A DNA stretch of 64,000 nucleotides from Astrothelium macrocarpum (GCA_021030915.1 JAGEMR010000074.1:62001-126000); one strand, 5' to 3'; shown: positions 1 to 11,384, numbered from the stretch's first letter. Translations and numbers: made by a program. Notes: a model not told the origin generated them from the letters alone.

Positions 1-250
1 GTCCATGGGCTCGGCTGCCGGTGTCGTCGTCGCTGGCGGAGGCATTGTTGAGGGCTCCGTTGATATGGTGGGGGATGGTGCTATTATTGAGGGTGATGCT
101 GGTGTAGAACTAGAGGAGGCTTGTGAGTAGGCTATGGAGCTGCGTTTGGATTTGGACGAAGCAGACGGCGGTCTTCCTGGTCGCCGTTTCTCGATGGGAG
201 GCCGAGGTGTGCGAGCCGTTGTGGTTTGAGGCTTGCTGGATGTCATGGCA
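1..250. other. Possible right arm of a further skew island, cut by the window edge
   Basis: The first four 60-base blocks have C/G of roughly 14/22, 4/26, 10/22 and 11/22. This resembles the G-rich arm of the other islands, again at the 3' part of a gene (minus strand). Confidence 0.55.
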
Positions 251-642
251 GACGTTCGACGTGGCTGCATGGCTAGCATCGCCTCTTCATCGGCCAGGTG
301 ATTTGCAAATGTCTTTTGCGATTGGAGAATTCTTTTCACGCCAGTAGTCATCTTTCCCCTCGAGCCCCTGGATGCTTCTTTGCGACTAGGTATTGGTATG
401 TGTACATCCTTGCTACTATCTTTGTCTAGTTCTGCTAGATGTCTTTGGATGGCGGTTTGTTGCCTTGCACTGAGCTCGTTTCCCGATGCAGTCGCTAGGG
501 CCGGGGTTCGCGTGAGTCGTTTCTGCGGATGGGAGGGATTGATGGCGGCTTTAGAAGGATCATATCCCGTATCTGGAACGTAGGCCCATCCAGGAGCTAC
601 AGTTGCACTTTTGGCAGTGGGCAGCTCCTCGATATGTGGCAT
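1..642 (-). CDS. Vps71-like HIT-finger protein (partial, C-terminus off the left edge)
   Basis: The reverse strand is open for 214 codons from the ATG at 642 to the window edge. The protein begins MPHIEELPTAKSATVAPGWAYV. It then has a short conserved-looking block (residues about 52-75, ending in DVHIPIP), a block around residues 108-118 (QKTFANHLADE), and a basic, Ser/Pro/Thr-rich linker with an AT-hook-like KRRPGRPPS. This order resembles the N-terminal half of fungal HIT zinc-finger proteins of the Vps71/SWR1-complex type, which help deposit H2A.Z. The diagnostic C-terminal HIT finger would lie beyond the window, so the call rests on memory of the N-terminal pattern. It is divergent from Ubp8, with 281 bp between the start codons. 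The leftmost 250 bp are strongly G-rich on the + strand (see the skew islands). Confidence 0.55.
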   Translation of the reverse strand, partial: MPHIEELPTAKSATVAPGWAYVPDTGYDPSKAAINPSHPQKRLTRTPALATASGNELSARQQTAIQRHLAELDKDSSKDVHIPIPSRKEASRGSRGKMTTGVKRILQSQKTFANHLADEEAMLAMQPRRTSAMTSSKPQTTTARTPRPPIEKRRPGRPPSASSKSKRSSIAYSQASSSSTPASPSIIAPSPTISTEPSTMPPPATTTPAAEPMD

Positions 643-923
643 GGTATATGTAAAGCCAGATTCGACTCTTCTTTGGACCCACATTGAGTTTATGGGATCT
701 CACGTGTCAGGCCTAGCCACAGGACCCTGAATCCGAGGGTTGGGATTCTCGGTTCGTCCCGGCGGGAAGCGCCACTGTGGCTGCAGGTCCCCGTCCATCT
801 CCCCGATGTGACAGGGGCAAAGCTGGATCCTATTGTCTGTGAGTATTATTCTTGCTTTCTCAACCATTATGATGGCTCTTTGCTAAGCTATGCTCTTTAC
901 ACTTCCTGCCTTTAGTCCTCGCT
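643..923. promoter_or_regulatory. Divergent promoter between the Vps71-like gene and UBP8
   Basis: 281 bp separate two outward-facing start codons and must hold both core promoters. The sequence is mixed, with a CACGTG E-box-like hexamer near 700 and a pyrimidine-rich stretch just before 924. No TATA box is obvious. Confidence 0.5.
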
Positions 924-3026
924 ATGGATACTGCTACTGCAAATGCCAAGTCAGCTGCTCTAGTATCTCCGAAAGTCGTCAAGACCAAGGCCGCTCCTCC
1001 AACCACCTCGAGTACAGTGCCGGCTGCTGCTTTTGGCTGTGGTATGTACATTGACGAAGCTTACTCCATTATCGGATTATTCCGCTATTCCTTGTCGCTC
1101 AATATGGACAGCCCTGTACCGAATGCCGCAATTTGCTTTTCTCCTTGATGTCGATATAAACATTTCTAATGCTAACATCGCCGAATAGATCATGTCCAAG
1201 GCCTATTGAACGAACGAACCCGGGTAATCGCCCTTCAACAGCACTCGTCTATCCAGCAGATGCTTCACGACCGACGAAATGCTTCCCAGACCCACAGGTC
1301 GAGACTGCCCGATGGACGCCCTTCTACATCCCTCACGCCTGTATATTTATGTCTGCAGTGCAGCGCTATCCTCACTCCCGAAAACCGAGACAAGCATTCC
1401 GAGAACAAGTTACATCTATTTTGTATGATATCTATGGTGACTGCCTTGCAGCGGCAAGCACAAAGCTAATCAAAGTTTACAAGATATTGAGTCAAGAACT
1501 GGATGTTTGTACTGCCGACAATGTCGTGACTTTGTCTATGATCCAACGCTCGAGGTTGCACGCTTACAGAAAGGTACGACAAGAGGTTGATCTATCCGGA
1601 TACATGAAAAGCTGAACAAGAACCAGGGCGAAAGAAACGGTCATTTGACGAGATGAATACTCCCGAAGACCAAAAACTTGTTGGTGTCAATTCCGCTTTT
1701 ATACCATGCCGCGCGACTGGTTTGCGTGGACTATACAACATGGGTCAAACTTGCTTTATGAGCGTCATCATGCAAAGTCTTATCCATAACCCTATCATAA
1801 GGAGCTTCTATCTTTCAGAGGGTCATCGAGCAAGTGATTGTGATAGGGACAAAGAAGATTGCACAAGTTGTGGCTTGGACGACATATTTTCAGAGTTCTT
1901 TTCAAGCGAAAAAGCAGAAGGTTTTGGTGCTGTCAATATGCTCGTCAGTAGCTGGAGGGGTTCATCGGTAAGACCATATTCTCGACCGTTCACTTTCCAC
2001 TCAACGTTTAACATCCACCTAACACAATTCTCACTCTAGACTCTTGCTGGCTACCAACAACAAGACGCCCACGAGTACATGCAATTTATCCTCAACTCGC
2101 TCCACCTTGCCAACACCTCCGCCGACTCTCCCGCCGCCCTCGACGCCGACGCCTCCTCCTGCCCCTGCATCATCCACCGCACCTTCTCTGGCCAGCTCTC
2201 CAGCACCGTCACCTGCTCCTCCTGCCACAACACCACCACAGCCATTGACCCGTTTCTCGACCTCTCGCTCGACATTCGCACACGAGTGAGCAAGAAAAAG
2301 AAAACAGCCTCCTCCGAAGCCAACGGCGACACCACCGACAAATCCTCTGACGCCCCCTCCTCCTCCTCACCACTCACCATCCAATCCTCGCTCGCCCGCT
2401 TCACCTCTCCCGAACTCCTCCCCGCCACCTCCTACAAATGCGCCCAGTGCTCCTCCACCTCCACCTCCGCCAGCGCCATCAAACGCCTCCTGATCCAACG
2501 CCTGCCCCCCGTCCTCGCCATCCACCTCAAGCGCTTCGAGCACGGCGCATCGAGCGGCGCCGCCAACGGCGCGACGAACAGCGGGGGCGGCGGCAGCAAG
2601 TCCGCGTCGACCAACGGCAACAGCAACGGCGGCGGCGGAGGCGGAGGAGGCGTGAGCGCCAAGATCGAAGACCGCGTCGTGTTTCCGCTGGTGTTGGAGA
2701 TGGGCGGGTACACGGTGCGGGGCGCGCAGCCGCAGCAGCGGGGTGCAGAGGGCAAAGAGAATGGGGTGAAGAAGAAGAAAAAGGAGGGAGAGAAGGCTGA
2801 AGAGAATAGTGGGAGGGGGGATGGAGGTGGTGCGGTGGAGGCGCGGTATAGTCTGTCGAGTGTGGTGGTGCATAAGGGGAAGATGGATAGTGGGCATTAT
2901 GTGAATTATGCGAGGGAGGGTGGGGAGTGGTTCATGTTTGATGATGCAAAGGTGACGATGGTGGGGGAGAAGGAGGTGTTGGGGGCGGAGGCGTATTTGT
3001 TGTTTTATATTGCGCAGGAGGTGTAA
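924..3026 (+). CDS. ubp8: SAGA-type ubiquitin carboxyl-terminal hydrolase Ubp8
   Basis: Five exons join cleanly: 924-1041, 1189-1422, 1484-1573, 1621-1967 and 2040-3026 (591 aa). The N-terminus carries a ZnF-UBP module (GCDH near residue 39, then CLQC, H and CLYCRQC), the part that docks Ubp8 in the SAGA deubiquitinating module. The USP catalytic domain follows, with a Cys box (GLYNMGQTCFM) and a C-terminal His box (GHYVNYAREGGEWFMFDD). Known role of the family: removal of ubiquitin from histone H2B in the nucleus. The first four exons have ordinary base composition. The last exon is extremely C-rich, then G-rich, and carries a Gly/Ser/Asn-rich insertion inside the USP fold (coded around 2545-2660) that I would not expect in homologues. 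Confidence 0.9.
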
Positions 3027-3130
3027 GAGGGGAAAAGCATTGTATTGTTTTGTATTAAGGGAGACGTTGGGAAGGTGTTGGGGATGGGAATGACATGATT
3101 TGGGGAGTTGGTTTGATTTAGGATTGTGAA
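1975..3130. other. GC-skew switch island 1 (centre near 2560)
   Basis: Hand counts per 60 bases on the + strand: C/G is 34/9 at 2101 and 30/9 at 2161, about equal at 2521-2640, then 6/30 at 2821, 3/26 at 2881 and 4/30 at 2941. The C-rich arm starts in the last UBP8 intron. The G-rich arm runs about 100 bases past the stop codon. Flanking exons are near balance. Confidence 0.85.
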
Positions 3131-3274
3131 GCGAATTCTGGAGTCTCGTCACGTGGAACGTATATGAGCTGGTGTCATCTTTTACCATGTCTTATTTTTA
3201 TTCCTGGAAAGAAATCTTTCGGACGTGATTATATTTACAAGCTGCGATTCATAGCTAGCTCAAAGGGGTACAAA

Positions 3275-4915
3275 TCATTGGTCATCAATGACATGCAAGA
3301 ACCTCTTTTCTTCTCGCTTCTCGCGTTCAGTCTGGGGAGGCAGATCGTAGTATACCGAACTCCGGTATCCTTTCTATAAAAGCAGACAAGTTAGTCACAA
3401 TATCTTTCACTGAGATGCAGAAGAACTCAGAGAAATAAATGGAACGGCAAATTACTTACCAAATACTCAAACGTCAAACTCTTCAACTCCGCAGGTTCAA
3501 TGTCCAAGTCCGCAAATGTTTTTGCCGTCTTATCGATTTTTTGATTAATAAATTCTCGCTCTACTTGATCTGCACTCGTCTTCATCCACCATACCGCGCG
3601 GTTCAAAATCTCCGCAGCGGGCTTTGCAATAGCCTTAGGTACGTTGAAATGTCTTCGATGCTTGATGATTTCTTTGTCGACGAGTTCGGCGATCTCGGCT
3701 GTCGAGTAGTTGGTGGGACCGTAGAGTTCGTAGGTTTGACCGGCTGTACTGTCGTCGTTGATCATGGTCTCAAGAGCCATACCGACGTCGATGGCCTGAG
3801 TGAATGAGTTGGTGGGTCACTCAGTTATATTTAGTGGACATGACTTACATGCACAGGCCAGTACCGCTCTTGCATGTTGTTTGATGTGACAAAATTTTTA
3901 ACACTTGCGAGTGTGTTCAATAGACGATCTTCATGGCCAAACATTGGTGCTGGACGGACAATGGTTGTTTCGGGGAAGATTTCGCGAGCTACTTCTTCGC
4001 CTCGTGCCTTACTATGTATTAGCCTGGGAATACGTACGATATCTAGTAATTTTGTACCTTTGTCCGGAAGAACTCTGAGGGCGACTTTTTATCCGCATTG
4101 TAAGATGAGACCTGAACGAAGCGATCAATGTCGTATTTGGCACAGGCTTCGGCAATGCGCTCCGTCCCTTCTACGTGAACATCCTCGAGGTCAAAATTCC
4201 TGAGCCCACTTTAGTAGCGAATTTTGACATGATTCTAATACCTTACTTGGTTGGATAGTCTCGCCCAACAAGATTGTAGACCATGTCCGAATGCCTGACA
4301 CTCTCTTCTATTGAAGCAGTATTTCGGAGATCATATTCCTGTCAACATGTCAATACAAAACCCTCGACCTTGACCCAACTATGGCATACTATAAAAACAA
4401 CTCTTCCAAGGTCACCAGAGACCTTGAGATGCCTCTTGGCCATTTCTTCTCGGAAAGGGACAACAACCGTGCATCCTGAACGCGCTATTGAATCATGGCA
4501 TTAGCCAAGAAGGTTTGCCGCAATCAATTCGTAATATCCATACCGAGCCGATTAACTATATATCGACCGAGAAAGCCGGTTGCTCCAAATACTGTTGCAG
4601 TGTGCCCTTGATAGTACCATTAGCATTGTAGTGCATTCGGGCGAGTACGGTCAACGAACCACCGAGAGAAGACCTAGTGACATGTCAGCAAGTCTGTAAC
4701 ATATTCAAGCAAGACTCTATCTGAGCGCACCTGCCACCTGCAATCTTGATGATTGGTTTACCCGTCTGCGTGATAAAGACATCTTCAAACAAGGTGCTCG
4801 AACTGGAGAAGGATCGCACGGATAGAGAAGCAATTAGACTAGATTTTTTCAAAGAGCCTGTAGATTGTGAGCACCTTCTGGCGAGCAGTCTAGCCTGCCC
4901 GCCAAGGTGTTGCAT
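3275..4915 (-). CDS. NADH:ubiquinone oxidoreductase 40-kDa subunit (NDUFA9/NUO-40 family), mitochondrial
   Basis: The ATG at 4915 opens a basic, Ser-rich presequence (MQHLGGQARLLARRCSQST), fitting mitochondrial import. A small exon joins to HTATVFGATGFLGRYIVN, the Rossmann glycine motif of this atypical short-chain dehydrogenase-like accessory subunit of complex I. Further exons give SDMVYNLVGRDYPT and, after an intron, AIDVGMALETMINDDSTAG. The last exon (3275-3373, joined across intron 3374-3459) ends HVIDDQ, as I recall for the fungal family. At least six introns are needed. The second junction (SSLG to GHTAT) is ambiguous by a few bases. Role: peripheral matrix arm of complex I, binding NADPH. 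It is divergent from RPN9 with 221 bp between starts. Confidence 0.85.
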
Positions 4916-5136
4916 GGCGGTAGAGCTGGATTAGAGTGGAGAGCTTTAGCGACTAAGGTACGGAGCAGCGGACAGTGACTTGGGAGTTGAGGCTCGAGAG
5001 CAAACTTCAGCTCCGACATCCAAATATTTGCCTTTACCCCCCAACCACCACCTCCTACACCCCTGATCAGCTTTCCGAGAGATCTTGTCGTACCTCAGCT
5101 ACATCGAACTCTTGCCTCCGTGAGCTCGTTTTAAAA

Positions 5137-6335
5137 ATGGACATCGACACCATACCAAACCACCTCGCCGAGCAACGGGATTCAGTTCCAGACGACCTTC
5201 AGCATTATTTCCTTGACTTTGAGGACTTGTGGGAAAGGAAATTATGGCATGAGCTTACGGATCTACTGGTCGAGTACTTTAACAATCCTCAGAGTGGCCC
5301 CCAACGGATACCGCTATTCGACACATTCATCAAGAGCTTTGCAGACAAGATCAACCAGCTCAAACTAGTCACACTGGGTCTCCGAGCAGCCTTTGAATAC
5401 CAAGGTACCTTTCCCAACTCCTCTCCACCACCACACCCATCTAATGAACCATCCCAGACGACCAACAACGCCTCTCCTTCCTCTCCTCCCTCGCCGACCG
5501 CGTCAACAAGCCCTCCTCGCAAGACGCCTACGTCTACGCCTCCGTGGCAGCCTCCTCCATCAAGCTGCGACTGGGCGCGTACCCCGACGCACGCGCGGAC
5601 CTCGACCGCGCGGAGGCCATCCTCGACGCCTTCGACAGCGTGGAGACGGTGGTGCACGCGTCCTTCTACGAGGTCAACGCCGACTACTACCACGCGCGCC
5701 ACGAGTTCGCGCACTACTACAAGAACGCCCTGCTGTACCTCGCGTGCATCTCGCTGGATGATCTCACGGCTGCCGAGCGCGCCGCCCGCGCCCACGACCT
5801 CGCTATCGCTGCGCTCGTCTCGGATGCGATTTATAATTTTGGAGAGCTACTATTGCACCCGATTCTCGATGCGCTGCGCGATGGCCCGCATGCCTGGTTG
5901 AGGGATCTGCTGTTTGCGTTTAATCGTGGCGATTTGGCGGCGTATGGGCTGCTGGAGCGGCATGCGGGGGAGAGCGAGCTGTTGGCGCAGCATGCGGCGT
6001 TCTTGTATCAGAAGATTTCGCTGGCGGCGCTGACGGAGGCGGCGTTTAGGCGGGCGCCGCAGGAGCGTGTGATGGGATTTGATGTGGTGGCGGCGAGCAC
6101 AAATGTCAAGGAGGAGGAGATTGAGCATTTGGTGATGAAGGCGTTGAGTTTGGGGTTGGTGAAGGGCACGATCGACCAGGTGGCGAGGGTGGCGCGCATT
6201 AATTGGGTGCAGCCAAAGGTGCTGGATATGGGGCAAGTGGAGGGCATGAGGGCGAGGTTGAAGGAGTGGGATGCGAGTGTGAATCAATTGGGTAATTGGA
6301 TTGAGGGGGTGGGAAAGGATGTGTGGGCTGCGTAA
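5137..6335 (+). CDS. rpn9: 26S proteasome regulatory subunit Rpn9 (PSMD13), PCI domain
   Basis: Two exons (5137-5404 and 5458-6335) give 381 aa, close to the usual length. The start at 5137 (MDIDTIPNHLAEQ) was preferred over upstream in-frame codons because it begins the conserved region. The protein is alpha-solenoid in character throughout. The C-terminal part (EEEIEHLVMKALSLGLVKG, then INWVQPKVLDM) is the winged-helix half of a PCI domain. Role: scaffold subunit of the proteasome lid in nucleus and cytoplasm. Exon 1 has ordinary codons. Exon 2 begins with almost only C-ending codons and ends with G-ending ones, although the protein looks normally conserved. Confidence 0.9.
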
Positions 6336-6340
6336 AAGGT
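5400..6340. other. GC-skew switch island 2 (centre near 5780)
   Basis: Counts of C/G per 60 bases go from about 31/6 at 5461, through near equality at 5641-5760, to about 5/28 at 6061 and 3/27 at 6241. The left border is in the RPN9 intron and the right border near the stop codon. The protein-coding content is conserved, so the switch sits mainly in third codon positions. Confidence 0.85.
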
Positions 6341-6530
6341 AGACAACTCTTCGGGATAGAGGCGCTCGTGAATGGGGCAGCTGCATCGTTTGCACTTTCA
6401 GCGCTTGCAGATTACATCGGTATTATAGGTAGATCTAATTGTGGCATCGCACGAGTCATGTGCAAGCCAAAGTCACTGCAATTCTGCCCTTACTATCGCA
6501 CGGTAGCCTCATCAATGTCCTTTTGAATTT

Positions 6531-7949
6531 TCATGCAGCCTTCCATCTTCTTCCTCCGCCCTTCCGCCAAAGCCAAATGGCCTCCTGTGCATACGCTTTG
6601 GCGCTCAAATGTCTTTTTTCGCCATCATCCGATGCTGCAGTCGTCAAAATGTCAATGACATGTTCATTATGAATAACCTGCCAAAGCCCACGCGCGAGTT
6701 CTCCCTTTCCTCTCTCAATCCTATCCTCTTCGCCTTGCGCGTCGTTTGTTGGTTCATTATTTTCACCTTCTTCAAGATCTTCTGCCATTGTGTCACCAAA
6801 TTCACCTTTTCCCAATCTAAAAAGAATCTTGCCGAGCACAGAGTATGCGATACAGCGTTGACTTGGATAGGTACTTCGAGCCAGAATCGCGAGCTCTCCT
6901 ATCGTGTACCCCGCTGCATCTGGGGCATCGCCATGGTGATGCAGACCTTTTGTAGTCGGTATGCCTTGTGCGACTCGCGGCGAAAGGAGGGCACCTGTAA
7001 AGGAGAATCGTATTTCCCCAGGAGCAAAGCCGGGCGCGTCGGGCGAATAATTTGTATTTGACGTGGAATTGGATTCTGAGATGCCGGACGCTTCCGTCAT
7101 CCATGAGAGTTTTGAAGGGTCATGGGAGAGCTGCGGGAAATATTTCGAATGCAAGTCGGAAAGGAAGGATGGTGATGAAGGATCCAAATCTGGTGGCTTT
7201 GGTGCGCTGGGAAAGTGTATTGAAGACGGCTCAAGGATATATTGTAGTTGATCAAGATTATTCGAGGACCATTGTGACGATGATAAATCGGCGTGAATAG
7301 CTGCTGATGGTTGATCATCGGACTCAAGATCTTCAGCTTTTGGCTGGTGTACTGATGTCTCTGGTTTGTTTAGCGATTCCACGTGAGCATCATCTTGAAA
7401 TGAAACCTTTTTGGATGATTTGTTGGAATTTTGCTTTACATTCAGATTAGGGAACTCGGCATCATCACGATCGTCATCAATATTTGCTTTTCGGAGTAGC
7501 TTTTCTACTAATGCAGGGTTGAGAGAGGACAAGAGGTCTGCGCGGGCTTCTTCTATTTCTGCATCTGACATTTGCGCAAGCTTCTGCTTATTTTCCTCGT
7601 CAATCTCTCGTCTTTCTTGGTCTTCAAAGCTGAGTGTGTGGCTGTGCGTTTGATGTGGCATGGCACTTGTCGTATCAGTAGCATAGTCATGATTATCAGT
7701 TTTGGGATGGTCTCGGGACAATTTTGCTGTCTGCTGCTTGGATGTGAATTTGCTCGTGCGCTTTCTATGCGCGGGAAATCCAGTAGTCTGGTCCTTGAAC
7801 GAAGGAGCAGCTGGGGCTTTGGGAGTCGTCGGCGACCTCTCTTTGATATCATGAACGAATGCGACGCTTGGAGAAGTTGCAGCGTCTTGCAATTGATGTT
7901 CCAAATTGAAATCGAGATTGAAACGGTCTCCACGTGTTGGCCAGGCCAT
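6531..7949 (-). CDS. RNA polymerase II-associated protein, RPAP1/Rba50 family
   Basis: A single uninterrupted exon encodes 472 aa from the ATG at 7949. The RPAP1 N-terminal block is at about residues 110-157 (EIDEENKQKLAQMSD, SSLNPALVEKLL). The RPAP1 C-terminal block begins near residue 311 (EIRFSFTGALLSP) and runs through YTIGELAILARST and VLGKILFRLGKG. The regions between are charged and look disordered. Family role: cytoplasmic factor needed for assembly and nuclear import of RNA polymerase II. The length is typical for fungal members, which lack the long C-terminal extension of animal RPAP1. The 3' end faces RPN9, with 195 bp between the stop codons. Confidence 0.85.
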   Translation of the reverse strand: MAWPTRGDRFNLDFNLEHQLQDAATSPSVAFVHDIKERSPTTPKAPAAPSFKDQTTGFPAHRKRTSKFTSKQQTAKLSRDHPKTDNHDYATDTTSAMPHQTHSHTLSFEDQERREIDEENKQKLAQMSDAEIEEARADLLSSLNPALVEKLLRKANIDDDRDDAEFPNLNVKQNSNKSSKKVSFQDDAHVESLNKPETSVHQPKAEDLESDDQPSAAIHADLSSSQWSSNNLDQLQYILEPSSIHFPSAPKPPDLDPSSPSFLSDLHSKYFPQLSHDPSKLSWMTEASGISESNSTSNTNYSPDAPGFAPGEIRFSFTGALLSPRVAQGIPTTKGLHHHGDAPDAAGYTIGELAILARSTYPSQRCIAYSVLGKILFRLGKGEFGDTMAEDLEEGENNEPTNDAQGEEDRIERGKGELARGLWQVIHNEHVIDILTTAASDDGEKRHLSAKAYAQEAIWLWRKGGGRRWKAA

Positions 7950-9088
7950 GATTGTTGTAGTATCTCAACCCCAGGATCGGTAAAATTTAAGCTCGTCGCC
8001 TAGTCCCTGCATCTGCCGTGGGGCTAGACCTGTTCCGTAACCGACGCCAGCCTATCGGAACTCATCTGTTTCGCCGCCAGCAAATACCTTACTCCTGCTC
8101 CTTGCACAACAACGAGCTTCTCTGAGCCTGTCTGCACCTGAGACCTGGCCCAGAAGCAATATTTCTAATCGCTCCGCCTCTTAGAGTTTGCGGAGATTTG
8201 TCGGCCCTATACTGCATCTGGTCGTGGTATAGGATTTGCTGTTTTGGTCGAGAGCCTGAATAAGCTATGTCTCAGGATGGACAACTGTTACAGTCACGGT
8301 CATGACCACATTTGCGGCTGATGGCTAGTCACACGGCCCTCCGTGCTCTTCACATGTAGAAGAAGAAGCTCTTCATTCACTGATGACTGGGCAGGATACG
8401 GCGTGAGGTGGATCTGAATGCCTGGCTGATAGGCGGACAGCGGAAAAAGTCAGCAGACAAAAACAGCCACGGCTACGTCTCCGATCAAAAGAGATTCAGA
8501 GTGCAAGCCCCCGAACACGAATTGTGAAAGTCTGAGGACCCCTCCGCTCCGGATTCGCACCTGCTCTTAGCTGGCATGCGCTTGGTCGGCCTTCCAATGG
8601 GTCTAGCTGTCCAAAGCTGCCGACCCTATGCTTGTTTTCCCTTGCCGTATATCTCCCCCAAATCCCCCTCGCCTCTGCCATGCGACCTTTTCCTCTTGCA
8701 ACTCCTAAACTGCTGTCGTTTGGCCCGTTTGTTCCATCAATAGCTGACGCATCGCACCCCGTGTCATCAACCCGATCATGCCAACTTACCCGCTCACGCT
8801 TGCATAAGTCTCCTCTGACCATCTGTGAGCCCGTCCCAGGCCGAGCAAGTGCTGCATCTATTTCCAGACGTTGGACTTGTTGTGCCGCTGCCGTAGTGTC
8901 GCAACCGTTGATGGTGTTGAATCTGGGAGTGACCAGCCTCCCCGTTTGGCTCGTGCCGGCACCGCATTCAGACGCTCCAGACACTCAATCCAGTGATTGC
9001 TGTGGTGCATGAATGGGAGATTTGGAATCTGTCTGTAGGATTCGTTGGTGCTCTGGGCCTCTTTTCTTTGTTCATTGCCGGTTTGAGG
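7950..9088. promoter_or_regulatory. Intergenic region between RPAP1 and HPC2 (divergent promoters)
   Basis: About 1.1 kb with no reading frame that looks coding on either strand. It contains pyrimidine-rich runs (8640-8720) typical of fungal promoters and probably a long HPC2 leader. I see no repeat or RNA gene. Confidence 0.5.
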
Positions 9089-11384
9089 ATGCCGGCGCAA
9101 AGATCGTCGGATAAGATGGAGGTTGATGGGGCAGAGTCGTCGCCAATCTCGACGCCACCTAAGTCCCCGATGCTCGGCCCGCCCGAACACGCAACGACCA
9201 ATGCCAATTCCGATTCTGTTTTGCAATCTCATGATGCAAAAGATGGTGTTGCAGCCAGCGGCCGCCCCACGCATGCGCCTCTATCTGATGCTAACAATAA
9301 CCCCACCACATCCACCACCACAACCACCACCAAAATACGCCGTCCACGAAAGAAAAAGGAATCCAATGGCGAGGTAAAAATCGAGGATGCAAAGGCAAAG
9401 AAGCCTCGCAAGACCAGAGCCCCAGCAGCAAAGAAACAAAAAATGTCCGAAGATGATTCATCTACTAATGCAGTCACACGGCAAACAAAGATCACCGAAA
9501 TTGTGGTTACTGCCCAAAAACAGCAGCCTACTGAGGTGACTCTTAAAGCGGAAGCTTCTACGCCTGGATCAACACCTTCACTTGCCCCTACCAAAGGTCC
9601 TCCGACACCACGACCGCAATCCAGTGGATTAAATTACGATCCAATTCGTGGAGCAACTACTGAAGCAGTATCATTCCATAACAATATGTCTAATGGTCCA
9701 CCATTACCTTCGCCGCGTCTATTCAATCGCGCAAGCGCATCACCTGCTATTTCTAGTTTAATTGATCCCACTCCGTCGGCACCACCATCTTCATCAACTC
9801 CTCTTCATAATGTGCACGCGCCGGCACCAAATCCCGCGCCTTCAATGTCTGCACCTGTCTCACCTACACAGTTACACGTGCATCAATCGCCTGTTGTGGT
9901 CCCCATCACTTCACATCCTACGCCAAAAGTTCAGCCAGATAACTCATCTATTCCCATGGCAATTGATTCCACAAAACCTTTACGACCAGCGGGAACGTCA
10001 AATCCCGATGACAGTCATCCGCCTTCCAACAGATCTACACCAGGTCCTCAAACCAAGCCTGCTCGCACTCAGGCCCCACCGCCTTTGCCCTCAGGTAGCG
10101 GTTTGTTAGATCCCGCTTCGCTTGGACCCTCTGGACCAGGTTCAGCGACAGGACGAAATGGTGTTGTCAATGGGAAGGCTGTGGACATTGACATTCAAAT
10201 TCCACTAAATCCATCCGGAGGCAATACAATCAATATTGCTCAAGAGATCACTTCTCGATATGGACGTGATGCGCTAAATCCAAGAGCGGCCGCACATAGA
10301 GATAAGCTCTTGCGTGTGGCTGCTGCAGCTGGTGCTCTGGAAAAAGGACTTTCACTTGGAGGTGAAGGTGATGACCTTATGAGTCTCGACATTTCCGATG
10401 GTGCAGGTGATGATAGTAATGTCGAAATGGGGGGCATGGACGATCTCGATGGTGATGGAGGAATGGGAAAGACGCTCGACGGCAAACCAAGGAAACGACG
10501 GAAGAAAGTAGAAGATTACGACAAAGACGACGATTTCATTGACGATACTGAAATGGCTTGGGAACAGCAAGCCGTTGCCGCCTCGGAAGGTTTCTTCGTG
10601 TATAGCGGACCACTCAAAACGGATGCAGAAAAACAAGCAGAGAGGTACGTCACAGCATTTTTACTTTTAATCCACCCGATCTCCAAATCTTCCACCCAGA
10701 GCTCCATAATCTCTTCACATACTAACCCTACCTCCCAGCCTTGCCGCCAGCAAAACCCCTCCAAAACGCGGCCGTGGCTCCCGCGGAGGCCGTCTCGCCA
10801 CCACCACCACCTCATCAACAACCACCTCGACCTCCGCCCGCGGCGGCGCCACCTTTCACAACTCCACCACCACCTCCCACTCCACCGTCCACCCGACTCC
10901 CCCCCCACCCACCACCACCGCCACCTCCACCGCCACCCTCCCCTCCTCCTCCACCACCTCGGGCCCCATCTCCAACACCCCCAACCCCACCAACCCCCCA
11001 ACCACAACCACAACCACAACCCACCACCACACCTCCGCGCCCCCAGGGCCCTCCATCAACCCCATCACGGGCCTCCCTACCTCCGGCCGGGGCTCCCGCG
11101 GCGGCCGCGGCGCGCGGGGCGGCGCCACGGTGCGCAAGCCGCGCGTCACCAAGGCCGACCGCGCCATGATGGAGAAGGAGAAGCTGGAGCGCGAGCGCAT
11201 GGGCATGAGCGTCAGCTTGGCTGCCAAGGGCGGCAGCGCCGCGGGGAGTCCCGTCAACGGCGGTGTCGGGCCCGTGCCTGCCGCGCAGGGCGGGTATGCG
11301 CAACCGCCTGGTGGGGGCGCTGGGCAGGCGGTGAATGGCTCGGGTGCTGGGTCTGGGGTGGCGTCGTCCGCGGGGAGTGGGTGA
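9089..11384 (+). CDS. hpc2: HIR histone chaperone complex subunit Hpc2 (ubinuclein family)
   Basis: Two exons (9089-10644 and 10739-11384) give 733 aa. The ATG at 9089 (MPAQRSSDKMEVDGAE) is the first good start; upstream in-frame codons lack ATG. The long N-terminal half is low-complexity (Thr/Pro/Ser) with basic patches. The Hpc2-related domain is at about residues 471-515, with the acidic-aromatic signature DDDFIDDTEMAWEQ followed by FFVYSGPL. Family role: HIRA/HIR-mediated, replication-independent H3-H4 deposition in the nucleus. After the intron comes a Thr-rich then Gly/Arg-rich tail containing KPRVTKADRAMMEKEKLERE, a helical segment. The tail falls inside a skew island and its composition may reflect that bias. 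The join S-LAASKTPPKRGRG is supported by frame, donor and a CTAAC branch site. Confidence 0.8.

Noticed and set aside
8530..8580. B-box-like sequence (reverse strand GGTGCGAATCC)
   Set aside because: No complementary T-stem, A box or acceptor stem surrounds it.
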